From contig CP154954.1 in assembly GCA_039621445.1 (NCBI GenBank), positions 57,771,602 through 57,835,601 on the forward strand: a stretch of DNA of 64,000 bases, in the 5' to 3' direction. The stretch is from Euglena gracilis (lineage: Eukaryota > Euglenida > Euglenophyceae > Euglenales). Shown here in pieces: positions 9,842 through 19,747 of the stretch. A model generated the notes under the pieces. It did not search any database. It was not told the origin of the DNA and worked only from the letters and a program-made list of their open reading frames with translations. Position 1 is the first letter of the stretch, and each line of letters begins with the position of its first letter. The translations under genes and the position numbers were made by a program.

Positions 9842-10421
9842 TGCGCAGTCTGTGCACTATCGTGCTATATACAGGGTCATGGGAATAATACCATTCGCGA
9901 AAGAAGAGGGGTGAAGGAGATTCAGATCGCGTAATGCGACGGGGACCAGGTGGGCGGCCTCGCCGCCTTCTCCCCCGTATAGGAGAGACTGGCAACGAAC
10001 GAAAAATCGATGAAACGGGAAAGGAATCCAACATATCGTCGGCTGCGTCATATCGACGTGCAAATTCATCAGCCTCTTGGCTTCCATGAAAGGTGGCATC
10101 ACCTTCATCCGGGTTACCGGGGTAATGCCAGGGTGCAGGACTGAGCGGGTCTGCTACTTTTTGTGTGTGGCCAGGGGTATATAGAACCACTAGGTTGAAC
10201 TGGCTCAAAAATTCATGCCATCGGCATCTTCGGCCTACGGATGACATGGCTTTGTTCAGATCCTCGGTATACCAGTGTTGAAGACTCTCATGGTCAGTCA
10301 ACACTAGTATTTGCACCAAGGAACTGGCGACCCAGCTACGGAATTTTTGCAAAAAAAAGCACGATTGCGTACGTTTCCTTCTCACGGATGCTCCATTTGA
10401 CTTGGCCTTTGCCATCTTCAC
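9783..10421 (-). pseudogene. RNase H C-terminal half and linker of element B pol
   Basis: Contains VLTDHESLQHW, FNLVVLYTPGHTQKVADPLS, the usual C-terminal half of a Ty3/gypsy RNase H, followed by an Arg-rich linker (RGRRRRGRPPGPRR) and the start of the integrase N-terminal region. It is separated from the RT frame by a frameshift at or near an A8 run (about 10340-10352), a place where homopolymer miscalling or a real -1/+1 shift is equally possible. Confidence 0.75.
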
Positions 10422-11736
10422 CTTGTAGCTTTCTACTGAAGAATGCTACAGGGCGTAATTCGTTAGCCGCGTTATGCTGGCTTAGAACACCGCCTACAGC
10501 ATAATCGCTGCTATTGACTTCTAGCACATAAGGCTTGTAGGGATCCGCGATGTCGAGTACGACATTTTCAAGCATTAGCTTTTTAATGCTCTCTAGAGCT
10601 TCACGCATATCTGCGTCCCATTTGATTTTGGTATTCTCGGGTGCGCGATTTTTGAGTTGCCTCGTTAGAGGTACCGCGATTTTCGCGAAATCTTTCATGT
10701 AAATCGCGTAATATTGGGCTAATCCCAAAAATCCTTTCAAATGGGTGATGGTCTTGATGACCTCAGGTGTCCACTTCTTAATGGCCTCTAGTTTGCTAGG
10801 CGTCGCTCGGCGTTGGCCATTATTAAGAATGTGCCCGCAAAACTTTATCGTTTCGCGAAATAAGTGCATTTTGGCACCTTTGACAAAAAGCTTGTGTTTG
10901 TGAAATGTGGCTAACACCGCGCGCACATTTCGATAGTGAATATCGAGAATGTTCTCGTGCGTATTCACTGAAGAAGGAGGGGTACCAACCAAAACATCAT
11001 CAATGTACACCAGCGCAAACGGTAAATCCCGTAAGACCCATTGGATCATGCGCTGAAACATTGCTGGTCCATTCTTAACACCCATTGGTAATACCGTCCA
11101 TTGGTAAACACCTTTAGGTGTGACAAAAGCCGTATAGCCTTGCGAATCGGGATCCAGATGCATTTGGTGGAAACCATCCTCCAGGTCAAAAATTGACCAC
11201 AAGCGGTTATCCGCTTGTTTTGTGATGAGGTCCTCAATTAGAGGTAACGGGAATGGGTCATCCTTAGTTTGTGAGTTTAAGAACCGATAATCCAGTACCA
11301 GCCTCCACTTTTTCTGACCTGATGGGTCGGGGGGCTTAGGAACCACAAAGGCTTGGGAGGTCCATTCACTCTTGGAAGGGATGATCCACTTCCGCTCTAT
11401 GAGCTTTTGAATCATTTCATTGAGAGCTATCTCTCTTTCTCCGGAACAACGGAAAAATTTCCGATGCATTGGCTTTGCGCCTTCCTTAAGCTCAATCTTA
11501 CAAACTCCAAAACGTCCGTGAATAGCGGGATCTATATCGCAAGCGTAAACAGGGTTTTCCAAAACACCAGAAAATTCGCGACTGATGCGCGTACAAAATT
11601 CTGCTGATTTGGGATGCTGTCCTGCACTTTCAATGACAGCGGAAACCTGTTTATGGGTCATATCGATGCCTATCGGCATTATGGACAAAAGCCGTATCGG
11701 CTCCCACATAGTCGGTGTGATCCAACACACTAACAT
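10336..11736 (-). pseudogene. Ty3/gypsy reverse transcriptase and start of RNase H (element B)
   Basis: Clear RT: WRLVLDYRFLNSQT, FDLEDGFHQMHL, LPMGVKNGPAMFQRM and the catalytic YIDDVLVG. Then come the thumb/connection (CGHILNNGQ, KGFLGLAQYY) and the start of RNase H (LEVNSSDYAVGGVLSQ). The usual first catalytic Asp of RNase H (TDAS-type motif) appears as Asn here (VNSS), so RNase H activity may be lost. The frame starts out of register: the first ~20 residues are another frame of the upstream linker. Bases 10986 and up recur at 26373 onward. The hairpin CAAGCGGTTATCCGCTTG lies inside this frame at 11200-11217. Confidence 0.9.
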
Positions 11737-11866
11737 TCAGGGGTGGAGATTGAGAAACCTGGAAAGCATCAAAGAAACATACACGGAAAATGATTTCTTG
11801 AAAATGTGGTAATACCACTCCATGGAAATCCTCGAGTAGAGGAACATCCTTTGGTAGGTCCCACCA

Positions 11867-12498
11867 CTAAAGTGTGACATAAGTCAAATTTTGAAACCAT
11901 TCCGCTTCGGGATTCACAGGAACAAGTAATGCGCCTCGCGCTTGATGTTGGAAAATCTTATCTACAACAAGCGGGATAAGTTTCAGGGGGGGATGCATCC
12001 ATAGGATAGTGTCTCCCAAAACTGATCAAAAGCGTTAGAATGTTGCGACCAATGTCGCGGTAATCGCGAATGAGCGTTGGAAGAGAATGCATCAATTTCC
12101 AAGGTCAAATCAAAAGAATCCGCCATATCGGCGATTTTTGAAAACCAATGTTTCAAAATTCGATATTGACCAAACTGAAAACCATTCCAGGTATCCTTGG
12201 TGTACTTGGAGATCTGCTCAACGTCCTGAAGGGAGGGAACACGCTGTAACACAGAACAACGAAATTGTGAATTATCCACACACATGTGCATAGGACTCGA
12301 TCCAGGGGGGGCATATGTGGGTTGGGCATATACCCAGTCATCGGTGATGCGCGATAGCGCGGGATGCGCGATATGCGCGGGATTCGCACTATTGTCCACA
12401 AGCGCGATATGCGCGGGATTCGCACTATGTGCGGGAAGCGCGATATGCGCGGGGAGGGTTGGAGAGCGCCATAGGCGCATAGGGAGCGCTATGCGCAA
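11867..12498 (-). pseudogene. Module with LEIDAFSSNA...PP..LIPLVV...GALLVPV motif, between protease and RT
   Basis: The minus strand encodes TLEIDAFSSNAHSRLPRHW, SYGCIPP and, after a C7 run where the frame shifts (about 11984-11990), LKLIPLVVDKIFQHQARGAL, LVPVNPEAEWFQNL and TAG at 11869-11867. The order DAF - NA - PP - LI - VP - W resembles the module seen beside RT in DIRS-like and some algal retroelements, and distantly phage-type adenine methyltransferases. I cannot decide between these. The first ~60 residues are a low-complexity Ala/His/Pro repeat made from hairpin-rich DNA (12350-12480). The recurrence of the module at 27255-27886 is the assembly duplicate. Confidence 0.45.
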
Positions 12499-12773
12499 AT
12501 CCGAAGAGGGAGGCTATGCCTTTGCACTGTAGTGCTTGATTCACTTTCGCGAATTGCGAAAAACTGCCAAGTGTATTTCTGGGCTGTGAATAACTACCAA
12601 GTGTACTGATGGGTGTATCACCCATGGTACCAAGGCTGTGTACCCTTTGGTTATCTATTTAATCTGTACCGGGTGTATAGGTACCACTACCCGGTGAAGG
12701 GGGGGAAAAATTCCCGGTTGCGGGATCCAATCGGATTAGTTTGGAAGTTTCAACTAGACATCCACAATCAAAA

Positions 12774-13679
12774 TCATGGTAAGCGGAAATTCTCCGACAG
12801 TGAGCGTTGGTGCATGTGGTGCGCGTTTGTGTGGGTGTCAGTGCATAAGTTGGTGTTGGTTGGGGTAGCTGCTGGGGGGCGTACAGGGGTGTCTGAAATC
12901 GACACACCTGGTGGAAAACGTAAAAGTTGTGCAGCTGGGCGGCTACTCGACACCGAAATTTCTTCAGGCCTTTGGGCTTTCGCCTGGGAACCCAGCGAAA
13001 CGTGCGGGGTTAAGCTACTGGCTTTCCCTACCGCATGGGAAACGAGGGCTAAAAGTGCGGTGGGTAGGGGGGCAGCTTTCTCTTTACCCCTAGGGTAGGA
13101 AACGGTGTTTTCGGTTGTGGAAAACTTTGTGGAAATGTGGGGGGACATCCTGGGGGATGTCACGGGGAACAAGTTCGGGGGTGTGGTGTGTGTGCTGGGG
13201 GTAGTGCACAAACCGTGCGAAGGACAATCCACCACCAATCGGTGTTGCCGGAGGAACGGAAAACCGAGTATGACATCTGACCCGGCGATATTCGCCTCGA
13301 ACGCCCAAGTACCCATTTTGGATTTGTGGGGGGTGTGTGTGGTGCTTCGGGTTATTGGGGGGACCTTGGCCAAAATGCATCCCAAGTCACCACCGCACAT
13401 GGGGCTGTTGTCAGCGGTCATAATTTTGATGGGATTCTTGGCATGAACCAAGAGGGGGGTGGGAAGTCCACCATAGGCCAAAAGGCCGACTCCGATATGG
13501 AGTAGGGGAGCCCGAGGTCTGAGGGCACGGACCTCTGGGCTGATGAACAGATGGAGGTAGGAACTGATCACCCCTGCCCCCCCTGCCCATCGGTCTTTTT
13601 GGTCGGTACCCGGAAAATTTTCGGGTCCCCCACTCCCCGCGCCAAATTTTTGCTTGGAATGTTGAGCAAAGTAAGCCAA
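12774..13679 (-). pseudogene. C-terminal part of the retroviral-type aspartic protease region
   Basis: The conserved part reads LLVHAKNPIKIMTADNSPMC (about 13450-13390) and GSDVILGFPFLRQHRLVVDC (about 13280-13220), the typical second half of a Ty3/gypsy protease (flap-side segment and the ILG-x-PFL strand). The catalytic DTG half is absent on this strand; it lies on the plus strand at 13685-13873. Downstream of the protease the frame is Ser/Thr/Pro-rich, without a recognised domain. In the second assembly version the region 28731-28760 differs by a cluster of changes and the frame is broken there. Confidence 0.6.
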
Positions 13680-13684
13680 GGGTC

Positions 13685-13873
13685 ATGGAACAGTTGGCGC
13701 AACAACAATTTTACACCCGACCCTTCGCTTTGCGTACCCCCATGGAACTTTTGGTCCAAGCGAACATCAAAACTCAAAATTTCCGTGCACAAGCCAAAAT
13801 TTTAGTCGACACAGGGTGTCGAATCCCCCTTCTTTTCCGCAAAGGACTTATACCTAGAATAAATTGCGCGTAT
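13685..13873 (+). pseudogene. Protease N-terminal half with catalytic DTG, on the opposite strand
   Basis: The plus strand encodes NFRAQAKILVDTGCRIPLLF followed by RKGLIP, a clear retropepsin active-site segment (DTG). The gag knuckles above it (13900-14740) and the protease C-terminal half below it (13450-13200) are both on the minus strand. The simplest reading is a small inversion of one part of element B. An insert from another, plus-strand element is the alternative. A hairpin GCGCGTATCGCGC sits at 13866-13878, at the gag-side border. Confidence 0.65.
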
Positions 13874-14740
13874 CGCGCGAATGGCATTCCTGTCTTCCAC
13901 AGCTCATCCTCGGTGCTCTCATCTCCCTCCCTGCCCGAAGCCAGGTCTTTTTCCTCGATAGAGAATATTTTGAAACCAACCCGCTGCCTGTTGGCAGAAC
14001 CGCGATTGGAATCGCGACGACCATGGCTAGGGCGGGGAGCGGGAACGGGGGCACTTGGATGAATGGTGGTCTTTAGACCCACAAAGGGAACAACGGTTTC
14101 GCGAATACGATTGCCTTTTGGCATCATACCGACGCGGGGAGCGGTTATCCGCTCGACCGCTGTCGGATCGCGAAGAGGATGACCCACTTCGCGACCGAGA
14201 TCGCGAAGAATCGCGATTGGCATCCCGATTGCGGGCGGGGGGCGGGGAGAACCGACCACACGGTATAAAACTACGTCCGCTATTGCGGTGGGGTGAACGA
14301 GAACGCGGCCTTCCATCACCCGATCGGTATCCCGACCGCTGCGAATGCGCAGATCGTGAGGAACGTGAACTCCAGGAAGAGAGGGATCCACGGGGGCTCT
14401 TACTGTGCTTTCGTGCTTGGGGGTTCGGACATTCGCGAGACATATGTCCGGGTTGATTACACAAAAAGCACACTTTGTCCGAAACTTGGTCAGAAGAGCG
14501 CGAATAGCGCGGTTTGGATTCCCGTGTCGGGGATTTGGGGTTTGAGCGCGGATAGCGCGTTTTGGAATCACTGGATGGTGATTTTGGAGATTTTGGGGAG
14601 GTAGTCCTTTGGACTGCATGGACTGAACCGAAATTGATCAGATTTTGTCCAACAATGTCTTCGGGCTTCAAAATATACCCACCAGGGGCTTTCACTTGTC
14701 CGACATCATATGCGAACGGGAAAAAAAAGACACTCAGAAA
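13774..14740 (-). pseudogene. gag fragment with two CCHC zinc knuckles
   Basis: The minus-strand frame is open from about 14760 down, with no convincing ATG. It encodes PEFLSVFFFPFAYDVGQ, then a Ser/Arg/Lys/Pro-rich stretch, knuckle 1 CFLCNQPGHMSREC, an Arg/Ser-rich (RS-like) stretch, and knuckle 2 CSLCGSKDHHSSKC. These bind RNA in gag nucleocapsids. The capsid N-terminus is missing. Version 1 (here) shifts frame near 14030-14040 (GGGGAGCGGG versus GGGGAGAGCGGG in version 2). Version 2 (29163-30130) shifts instead near 29625-29640. The two breaks are at different sites, so at least part of them are sequence errors or allelic. Confidence 0.75.
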
Positions 14741-14744
14741 TTCA

Positions 14745-14790
14745 GGCTCGGAACGGCTCGGTACGGCTCGGCACGGCTCGGCACGGCTCG
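14745..14790. repeat. 10-nt tandem repeat GGCTCGG(N)AC
   Basis: About five units of a decamer (GGCTCGGAAC, GGCTCGGTAC, GGCTCGGCAC, GGCTCGGCAC, GGCTCG). It ends the gag reading frame. Repeated at about 30135-30180 in the second assembly version. Confidence 0.8.
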
Positions 14791-15036
14791 AAAGTCAGTT
14801 TGCTGTTGTTCAACACGGCGGGTAGCACAGCTTCACCCAGACCGTGCCCCGGGCCCAGGGAGATGTCTCTTTTGGCCCTCGCCACAAGGAGAAACTCCTC
14901 ATGACTCCCTGTGCGGCCACAGGTCGCCGGTAGATACTATGGGTGTAAAGTACATAAAGGTTGTACGGAGTGCCGTGCCCGTCCTGCGGTCCATGGTTAG
15001 AGGAAAATGGGAAAGTCCCATCTTCAATATATACGG

Positions 15037-15069
<33 letters not shown>

Positions 15070-15288
15070 GTGTGCTTTGCCTGCCACTGTTGGCGTGTTT
15101 GTGTCATTGGCTGGTTGGCTGACTTGTGCCTGGGGTGGTTTCACAGCCGTCCGAGAGTGGCTGATTTGTGCCTGGGGTTGTTTCAGAGCCGTCCGAGAGT
15201 GGAGGTGAGAAAACTGGCCTCATGGCCATTGCTCTGTGTGGGCCACCGAAGGTGGTAGAGGTGGTCGGTGCACTGGATGAAGTCACAC
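14791..15288. other. Spacer between gag fragment and LINE 3' end, with a 31-nt G run
   Basis: No gene supported. It holds a run of 31 G at 15038-15068 (18 G after one C at 30431-30448 in the other version) and two near-identical ~38-nt units around 15118-15200 (CTGACTTGTGCCTGGGGTGG / CTGATTTGTGCCTGGGGTTG). It probably includes the 3' UTR of the LINE read on the minus strand. Confidence 0.6.
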
Positions 15289-18200
15289 TCAAAAGTATGG
15301 GGAATGCGTACCACCGCTATTGCAATCAAGTAGTTGCTCAGGGCACTGTCCCCATGCCAGTTGTCTTGCCAACTCGCGCATCAAAGCCATTCCAAGTCCC
15401 TGCCATGCACTGGCCTCCACACCCCGCCTCTCCCAGCCGTTATGTTTGGTTGTTTGGAGGCGGATGCATGTGGAGACGAATCCTTGGCCTGCTTCACTCA
15501 TGCCACCGTAGCAGTCCATCACCAGTGGGATAAATGTCCAGCCTCGTCGCTTGCAAGGGTCCCCATACTTGGCAATTTTGTCTTCTTCCTGTCGAGTGTG
15601 CCAATTGTCCACCTGAGCTGGAGGTGACCTGGAGGGTGCTAGTGGGTGTCTGACTGTGACATCAATGGCTGCGGGTCCATTTGCGTCAAATCGAGTGATG
15701 AAAACATCGCCCGGTCGAGTTCCGTCCTCAGCTTTTTCTTCTCGACGTGCAGGAAAGCCAGCTCGCTGTGCCAGGTTCAGGACAAAGCTTTGCACTGCCC
15801 CGTGCCGCCGAACGAGGTTGTTACGGTGGCAGCAGACGAGGTGGTGGCCGGCTGTGTCAAGTGGGCTCATGCATCGTGGACATGCGGGAGAGTGGCTCTC
15901 TTCTGTTTTTACCACAGGAGCGCCAAGCGTCCATTGGAGGAGGGCAACAAATTCTTTCGTGGGTACAAGGGTTTTTGTGCCAGCAGAGGGACTGCACACG
16001 TCCAGGCCATGGCATGAGGCCTTGTTTGGCAAGAAAATCGGATGGCATCAGATCCGGACAGGGAGTTTTGCAGTTTCTTTTGGCGCAGCATTGAGCAGAC
16101 GTTCCCCCAGTGTTTCTGTGACACCATTTCTCGTGGTAGTTGGGTGGCACGGGTGGAGTCATCTGTTAAGGCCTGCAGGGGTTGACCTTCAACACCAACG
16201 ATCTTCAGCAATGTCAGTGCGGAGTCAAAATCTGGTGGTTTCATATTGCGGATTACGAAGTCCGGAAGTCCCAACAACGTTTCAGCCCTTTGGAGGAAGT
16301 CCAGTTGGGCTGACCACCGTGCAGCGAGTCGGCATTCCTGCGGATCCTTAATTCCTAGTCCCCCCAAACGGGGTGGCAAGGTGGCCTGTGACCACTGGTT
16401 GTCATCAACTGGTCCTGTCATGATGCAACTCAGCGTGTTTCGTAAACAGTGGCTCACCAATAAGCATTGGTCCCCAGCAAGCGGCAGTGGTGTTCCCCTC
16501 AGTAGGTCATTGCCGCGACATGCATCCAAACATTGACGCAAAAGGGTGTACTGGACATGGGCACTTGGCACAAGCTGTAGGAGATTGCATGCCTTCAGAA
16601 CCATTTCGACTCGTGGAGCCCAAACAGTGGAGGCGAACGCCCCCCCTGCTGGGTGGCAGACTGGCAGTCCAAGGACCTTGAGGCCACTTGCTTCAGAATA
16701 TTCCTGCACCGGAATTTGTTGGAGCGGGGTTGTGTTGGTTGGGAGGCTGGACCATTCCATTCCAAAGGCAGGTCCCCACAATCGACACTTGGATATATTC
16801 AGGGAAACCCCAATGAGGGGTCCTTCTCGCAGAATGTATCGGACTGCTGTTTCCAGTTGTGCTGGGGTACCCACGAGATGGGCATCATCCAAGTACCATG
16901 CTTGCCATCCGACCAGCTCACCCACTTTTTCAACAAGATTTTGAACTGCAATTGCGAACGCCGCAGGGCCACATGGGTCACCTTGTTGCACACCACTTTT
17001 GCTGCGAAAGGAGGTTGACCCACAGTACAAAGTGGAATGCTCACTGTAGCAGCTCTCCATCCATGCTGTCATCTCAGGGCAACGTTCTCGAACAGCGTCC
17101 AGCATACCCTCACGGCGCAGGCAGTTGAAGGCATTTGCAAAGTCCAATTGCAACACACCCCAATCCTGAGCACCTGTGTGATGGAGACAGCCGACAAGCT
17201 GCCGAAGTCCAATGGCAACAATGGAACAGGGATCAGAATGGCCAACACCAAATTGTCCAGGCAGACTGTTGCGAACTGCTGTTCTCACCACTTCCTGTCT
17301 CATGATCACTTTTCCTACCAGCCGACGTAGGCATTCGCCCGCTGCTATGGGCCTGGTTCCCTCTTCTTCTGGAGCAGGTGGGCATTGGTTGCCGAAATCA
17401 TCGGTATTTTTGGCTGCTTTCACTTTTCGCAAAGCTGTCAGTCTGGCTGCTGCCATGATTGCCGCAGGTCCTTTGGGCAAACCATTGTCAATGGTGCGAT
17501 AACAGAAGGTCGTGAGTTCGTCCAAAAGGTCATCTGCGTGGCAACCTGCATCATGCCCCATCAAACACCGAAGGTGGTCGGGCCTCAAGCCAGAGGGGCC
17601 TGGGGAAGATTCTGGGCCAAAGCTGAAGACTGCCTTTCGCACTATTGTCCGGCGTTGTTGCATGTCTTCCTCAGAAGTGGCAGCTGGTAGCGAACGTCTC
17701 ATGGTCGTTGGGCCAAGTCCATGAGGCGGTTCATGTGGATGCAATTGCCGGAGGCGTTCACGTACCAAGGGGTTGTCGGGATCTTGAACACCATCGGAAG
17801 TCAACAGGTTGCACGCTTTGGATACAGCACCCCTGCCGACCAGTCGTTCTAGTCTGGAAACAAAATCCTCTTTTGTTACTTCTTCCTCTTTCGAGGCAGC
17901 CAGTCTAGTACGTGGTCTCTTTCGTGCGTTAGTTGCTTCCACTGGAGGAGAAGTGTCCTTCCAACTCTCAAGCGTCGGGCGGTTTAGGTATTGTCGTGAA
18001 CGAGCCTGCAGGATGCGGCCAAGCCGTGCCCAGTGACCGCGCCCACCACGGCCAAAGGGTGCCATCACTGCCTTTGGGAAGCACCAAAGGGCGTGCATGG
18101 CTTCCCAGGTGCTTTGTTCGTTCAGGCGGCGCAAGAGTGTGCAATAGACCTCGGCCACTGCTTGGATGGCCCCGCGAGGGATAAGGCTGATTGACCCACG

Positions 18201-18818
18201 GCGATCGTGGGCAATTTCTTCCCAAGTTGGATGAAGGTCAGGGCATGGTCCTGAGAGGGGGTGGGATGCGGCATCAATGTTCATTGCGACGCTGTGTGGC
18301 AATGGGGCCGTGGCAGAGTTCAAGGGTTGTTCGCTCTGAGCTGGGTCACCCCCAATGAGGTCCAGAAGGAGCTGTTGTAGATTCCGGCCATCTTGCGAGG
18401 AGGTTTCCAAGAGTGGGGCAAGGGTGGGTGGGACCGAGGCAGTTGCCATCAAGAAGCCGACAGCCCTTGCCGGGTCCTCGCTGAAGTCAATTTCAGTCTG
18501 TGGGGGTACTGCGGGGCCTGGGTTTGGCTGAATGTCACCAGAGGACAAAATTCCTTCCCCGCGCCCCAAGCGACGGTGGTGACCGGTGCAAGTACTGGGG
18601 TTTTGGCGCTTCTTGGTGGGCATGCGTTTGGGCCCGCTATCCCTTTCCCTTTGAAACTCCAGTTCCGGGGGTCTGCAGGAAATGGGGGGTTGGGGCTCTG
18701 GGGTTATTTCGTTTGCGTGGAGGAAAGTGTGCCTGGCAGCTTTTGGGGAAACAGAGGCTTTGACTTTATGTGTCGCTTTGGCGGCTTTTAGCAAATTGGG
18801 CCTGGCAGTTTTGAGCAA
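15289..18818 (-). pseudogene. Non-LTR retrotransposon ORF: 2A-like motif, RT, zinc knuckle, restriction-like endonuclease (version 1, one frameshift)
   Basis: Reverse transcriptase with FSFGPESSPGPSGLRPDHLR, RPIAAGECLRRLVGKVIM, LQLDFANAFNCLRR, GVQQGDPCGPAAFA and the catalytic WYLDDAHLVG. After the RT comes a CCHC-type knuckle (CPRCMSPLDTAGHHLVCC) and a PD-(D/E)XK-like nuclease (TRPGDVFITRF ... AAIDVTVRHPL ... EEDKIAKY), which identifies the restriction-like-endonuclease class of LINEs rather than the APE class. Near the N-terminus is GDIQPNPGP (residues 94-102 of the open frame), a 2A-like ribosome-skipping motif. The first ATG in frame is at 18623, residue 66; upstream the frame is open without ATG. 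One G is missing in the run at 15988-15990 relative to 31370-31373, which breaks the frame here; version 2 is open for 1176 codons. Confidence 0.85.
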
Positions 18819-18841
18819 GTCAGTTTCAGTTTTCGCGATTT

Positions 18842-19188
18842 ACAAAAATCGCGATTATGTGAAAATTCTTAATTGTAATACCTTTTTCTCCCAGGCCGCC
18901 ATGCCGCTGAAGAGCTCTGGTGCTTGCAAGCAGTTGCCCACGGTGGCATTTGTGCCCATGAATGCCCTCGTGGTCCCAACCCTCCAGCAGCAAGTGCCAG
19001 GTCCCTCCAGAACTGGCAGCAGGAGCAGGCGGTGCAACGGCTGGTGGTGAGTTCTTGACTGTTGAGATCGAAGAGGAAGGAGCCGGACCAAGGAGATGTC
19101 TCCTGAATTTTTGTTTGCAGAGCGGGCACTCTTTGAAACGTCCGCTGAAGTGGATATCATCATCACCACGGCCTACCAGTTCTGATTG
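18842..19188 (-). pseudogene. LINE N-terminal zinc-finger remnant in another frame
   Basis: Directly upstream of the LINE ORF the minus strand is open for about 115 codons without an ATG. It encodes ELVGRGDDDIHFSGRFKECP and LCKQKFRRHLLGP, a C2H2-like CPLC...H pattern, then a Pro/Ala/Ser linker and EGWDHEGIHGHKCHRGQLL. N-terminal zinc fingers of this kind are usual in restriction-like-endonuclease LINEs, so this is probably the true N-terminus, separated by a frameshift or small intron. A hairpin with TCGCGAT arms lies at the junction (about 18835-18858). It is too poor in start codons to show as a simple ORF. Confidence 0.5.
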
Positions 19189-19300
19189 AGAAGGGGCTGG
19201 ACTGCAGCTAGTCCAAATTTGGCCAGTGGGATTTCTAGCAGGACTAGCTAGCGGAAAATTTTTTTCCAGACCGGTGCGAAGAGCCGGAAAAATTTTTTCG

Positions 19301-19739
19301 GGTACTTATCTGTTATCGTACGACGGACCCCCCCCCTTTCGGTTATGGTACGACACCCTTTTTTTGGGTTATTTAGGGTTAATTAAAGGAATAGGGTTAG
19401 GTGCGCACATGCACGTTTGCGCTACATGGCCACGTTGCGCTACATGGCCACGTTGCGCTACACGGCCATGTAGCGCAACGTGGCCATGTAGCGCAACATG
19501 GCCATTAGCGCACCTAACCCTACTCCTTCAATAACCCCATAATAGCGCTACATGGCCACGTTGCGCTACACGGCCATGCAGCGCAACGTGGCCATGTAGC
19601 GCAACGTGGCCATGTAGCGCACTGTAGCATGAGCGCACCTAACCCTACTCCTTCAATAACCCCATAATAACCCAGAAAAAGGGTGTCGTACCATAACCGA
19701 AAGGGGGGGGGGTCCGTCGTATGATAACAGATAAGTACC
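19301..19739. mobile_element. 439-bp TIR element (MITE) with 8-bp target duplication
   Basis: Terminal inverted repeats start GGTACTTATCTGTTATCGTA at 19301 and end with the inverse ATAACAGATAAGTACC at 19739, and extend inward about 100 nt with small differences. The flanks are identical: TTTTTTCG at 19293-19300 and at 19740-19747. The interior is built of repeats GCGCTACATGGCCACGTT and their inverse. There is no coding capacity. Second assembly version at 34684-35122. Confidence 0.85.
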
Positions 19740-19747
19740 TTTTTTCG

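Larger units (their letters stand above)
11200..14154. repeat. Dense short hairpins with TTAT/TAT/AAT-type loops across element B
   Basis: Examples: 11200-11217 CAAGCGGTTATCCGCTTG (in the RT frame); 12609-12625 ATGGGTGTATCACCCAT; 13866-13878 GCGCGTATCGCGC; 14139-14154 GAGCGGTTATCCGCTC; also ATGCCTATCGGCAT near 11667 and AGCCGTATCGGCT near 11690. GAAGCGGTTATCCGCTTC occurs again in the unrelated hAT-like element (about 45401-45418). Confidence 0.75.
7451..14790 (-). mobile_element. Decayed chromodomain Ty3/gypsy retrotransposon (element B)
   Basis: Reading on the minus strand the order is gag fragment with two zinc knuckles (14740-13774), protease (13873-13200, N-terminal half inverted), a DAF/PP/VVP-type module (12498-11867), RT (11736-10336), RNase H (10421-9783), integrase core (9841-9092), chromodomain (9275-8490) and a shortened third ORF (8374-7451). 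Several frame breaks make it a pseudo-element as assembled. No LTR pair was recognised. The 5' end is cut near 14745 by a 10-nt tandem repeat. The part from 10986 upward is also present at 26373-30180. Confidence 0.8.

Noticed and set aside
19365-19660. Telomeric TTAGGG repeat
   Set aside because: TAGGGTTA occurs only in isolated form within the MITE arms; there is no array.
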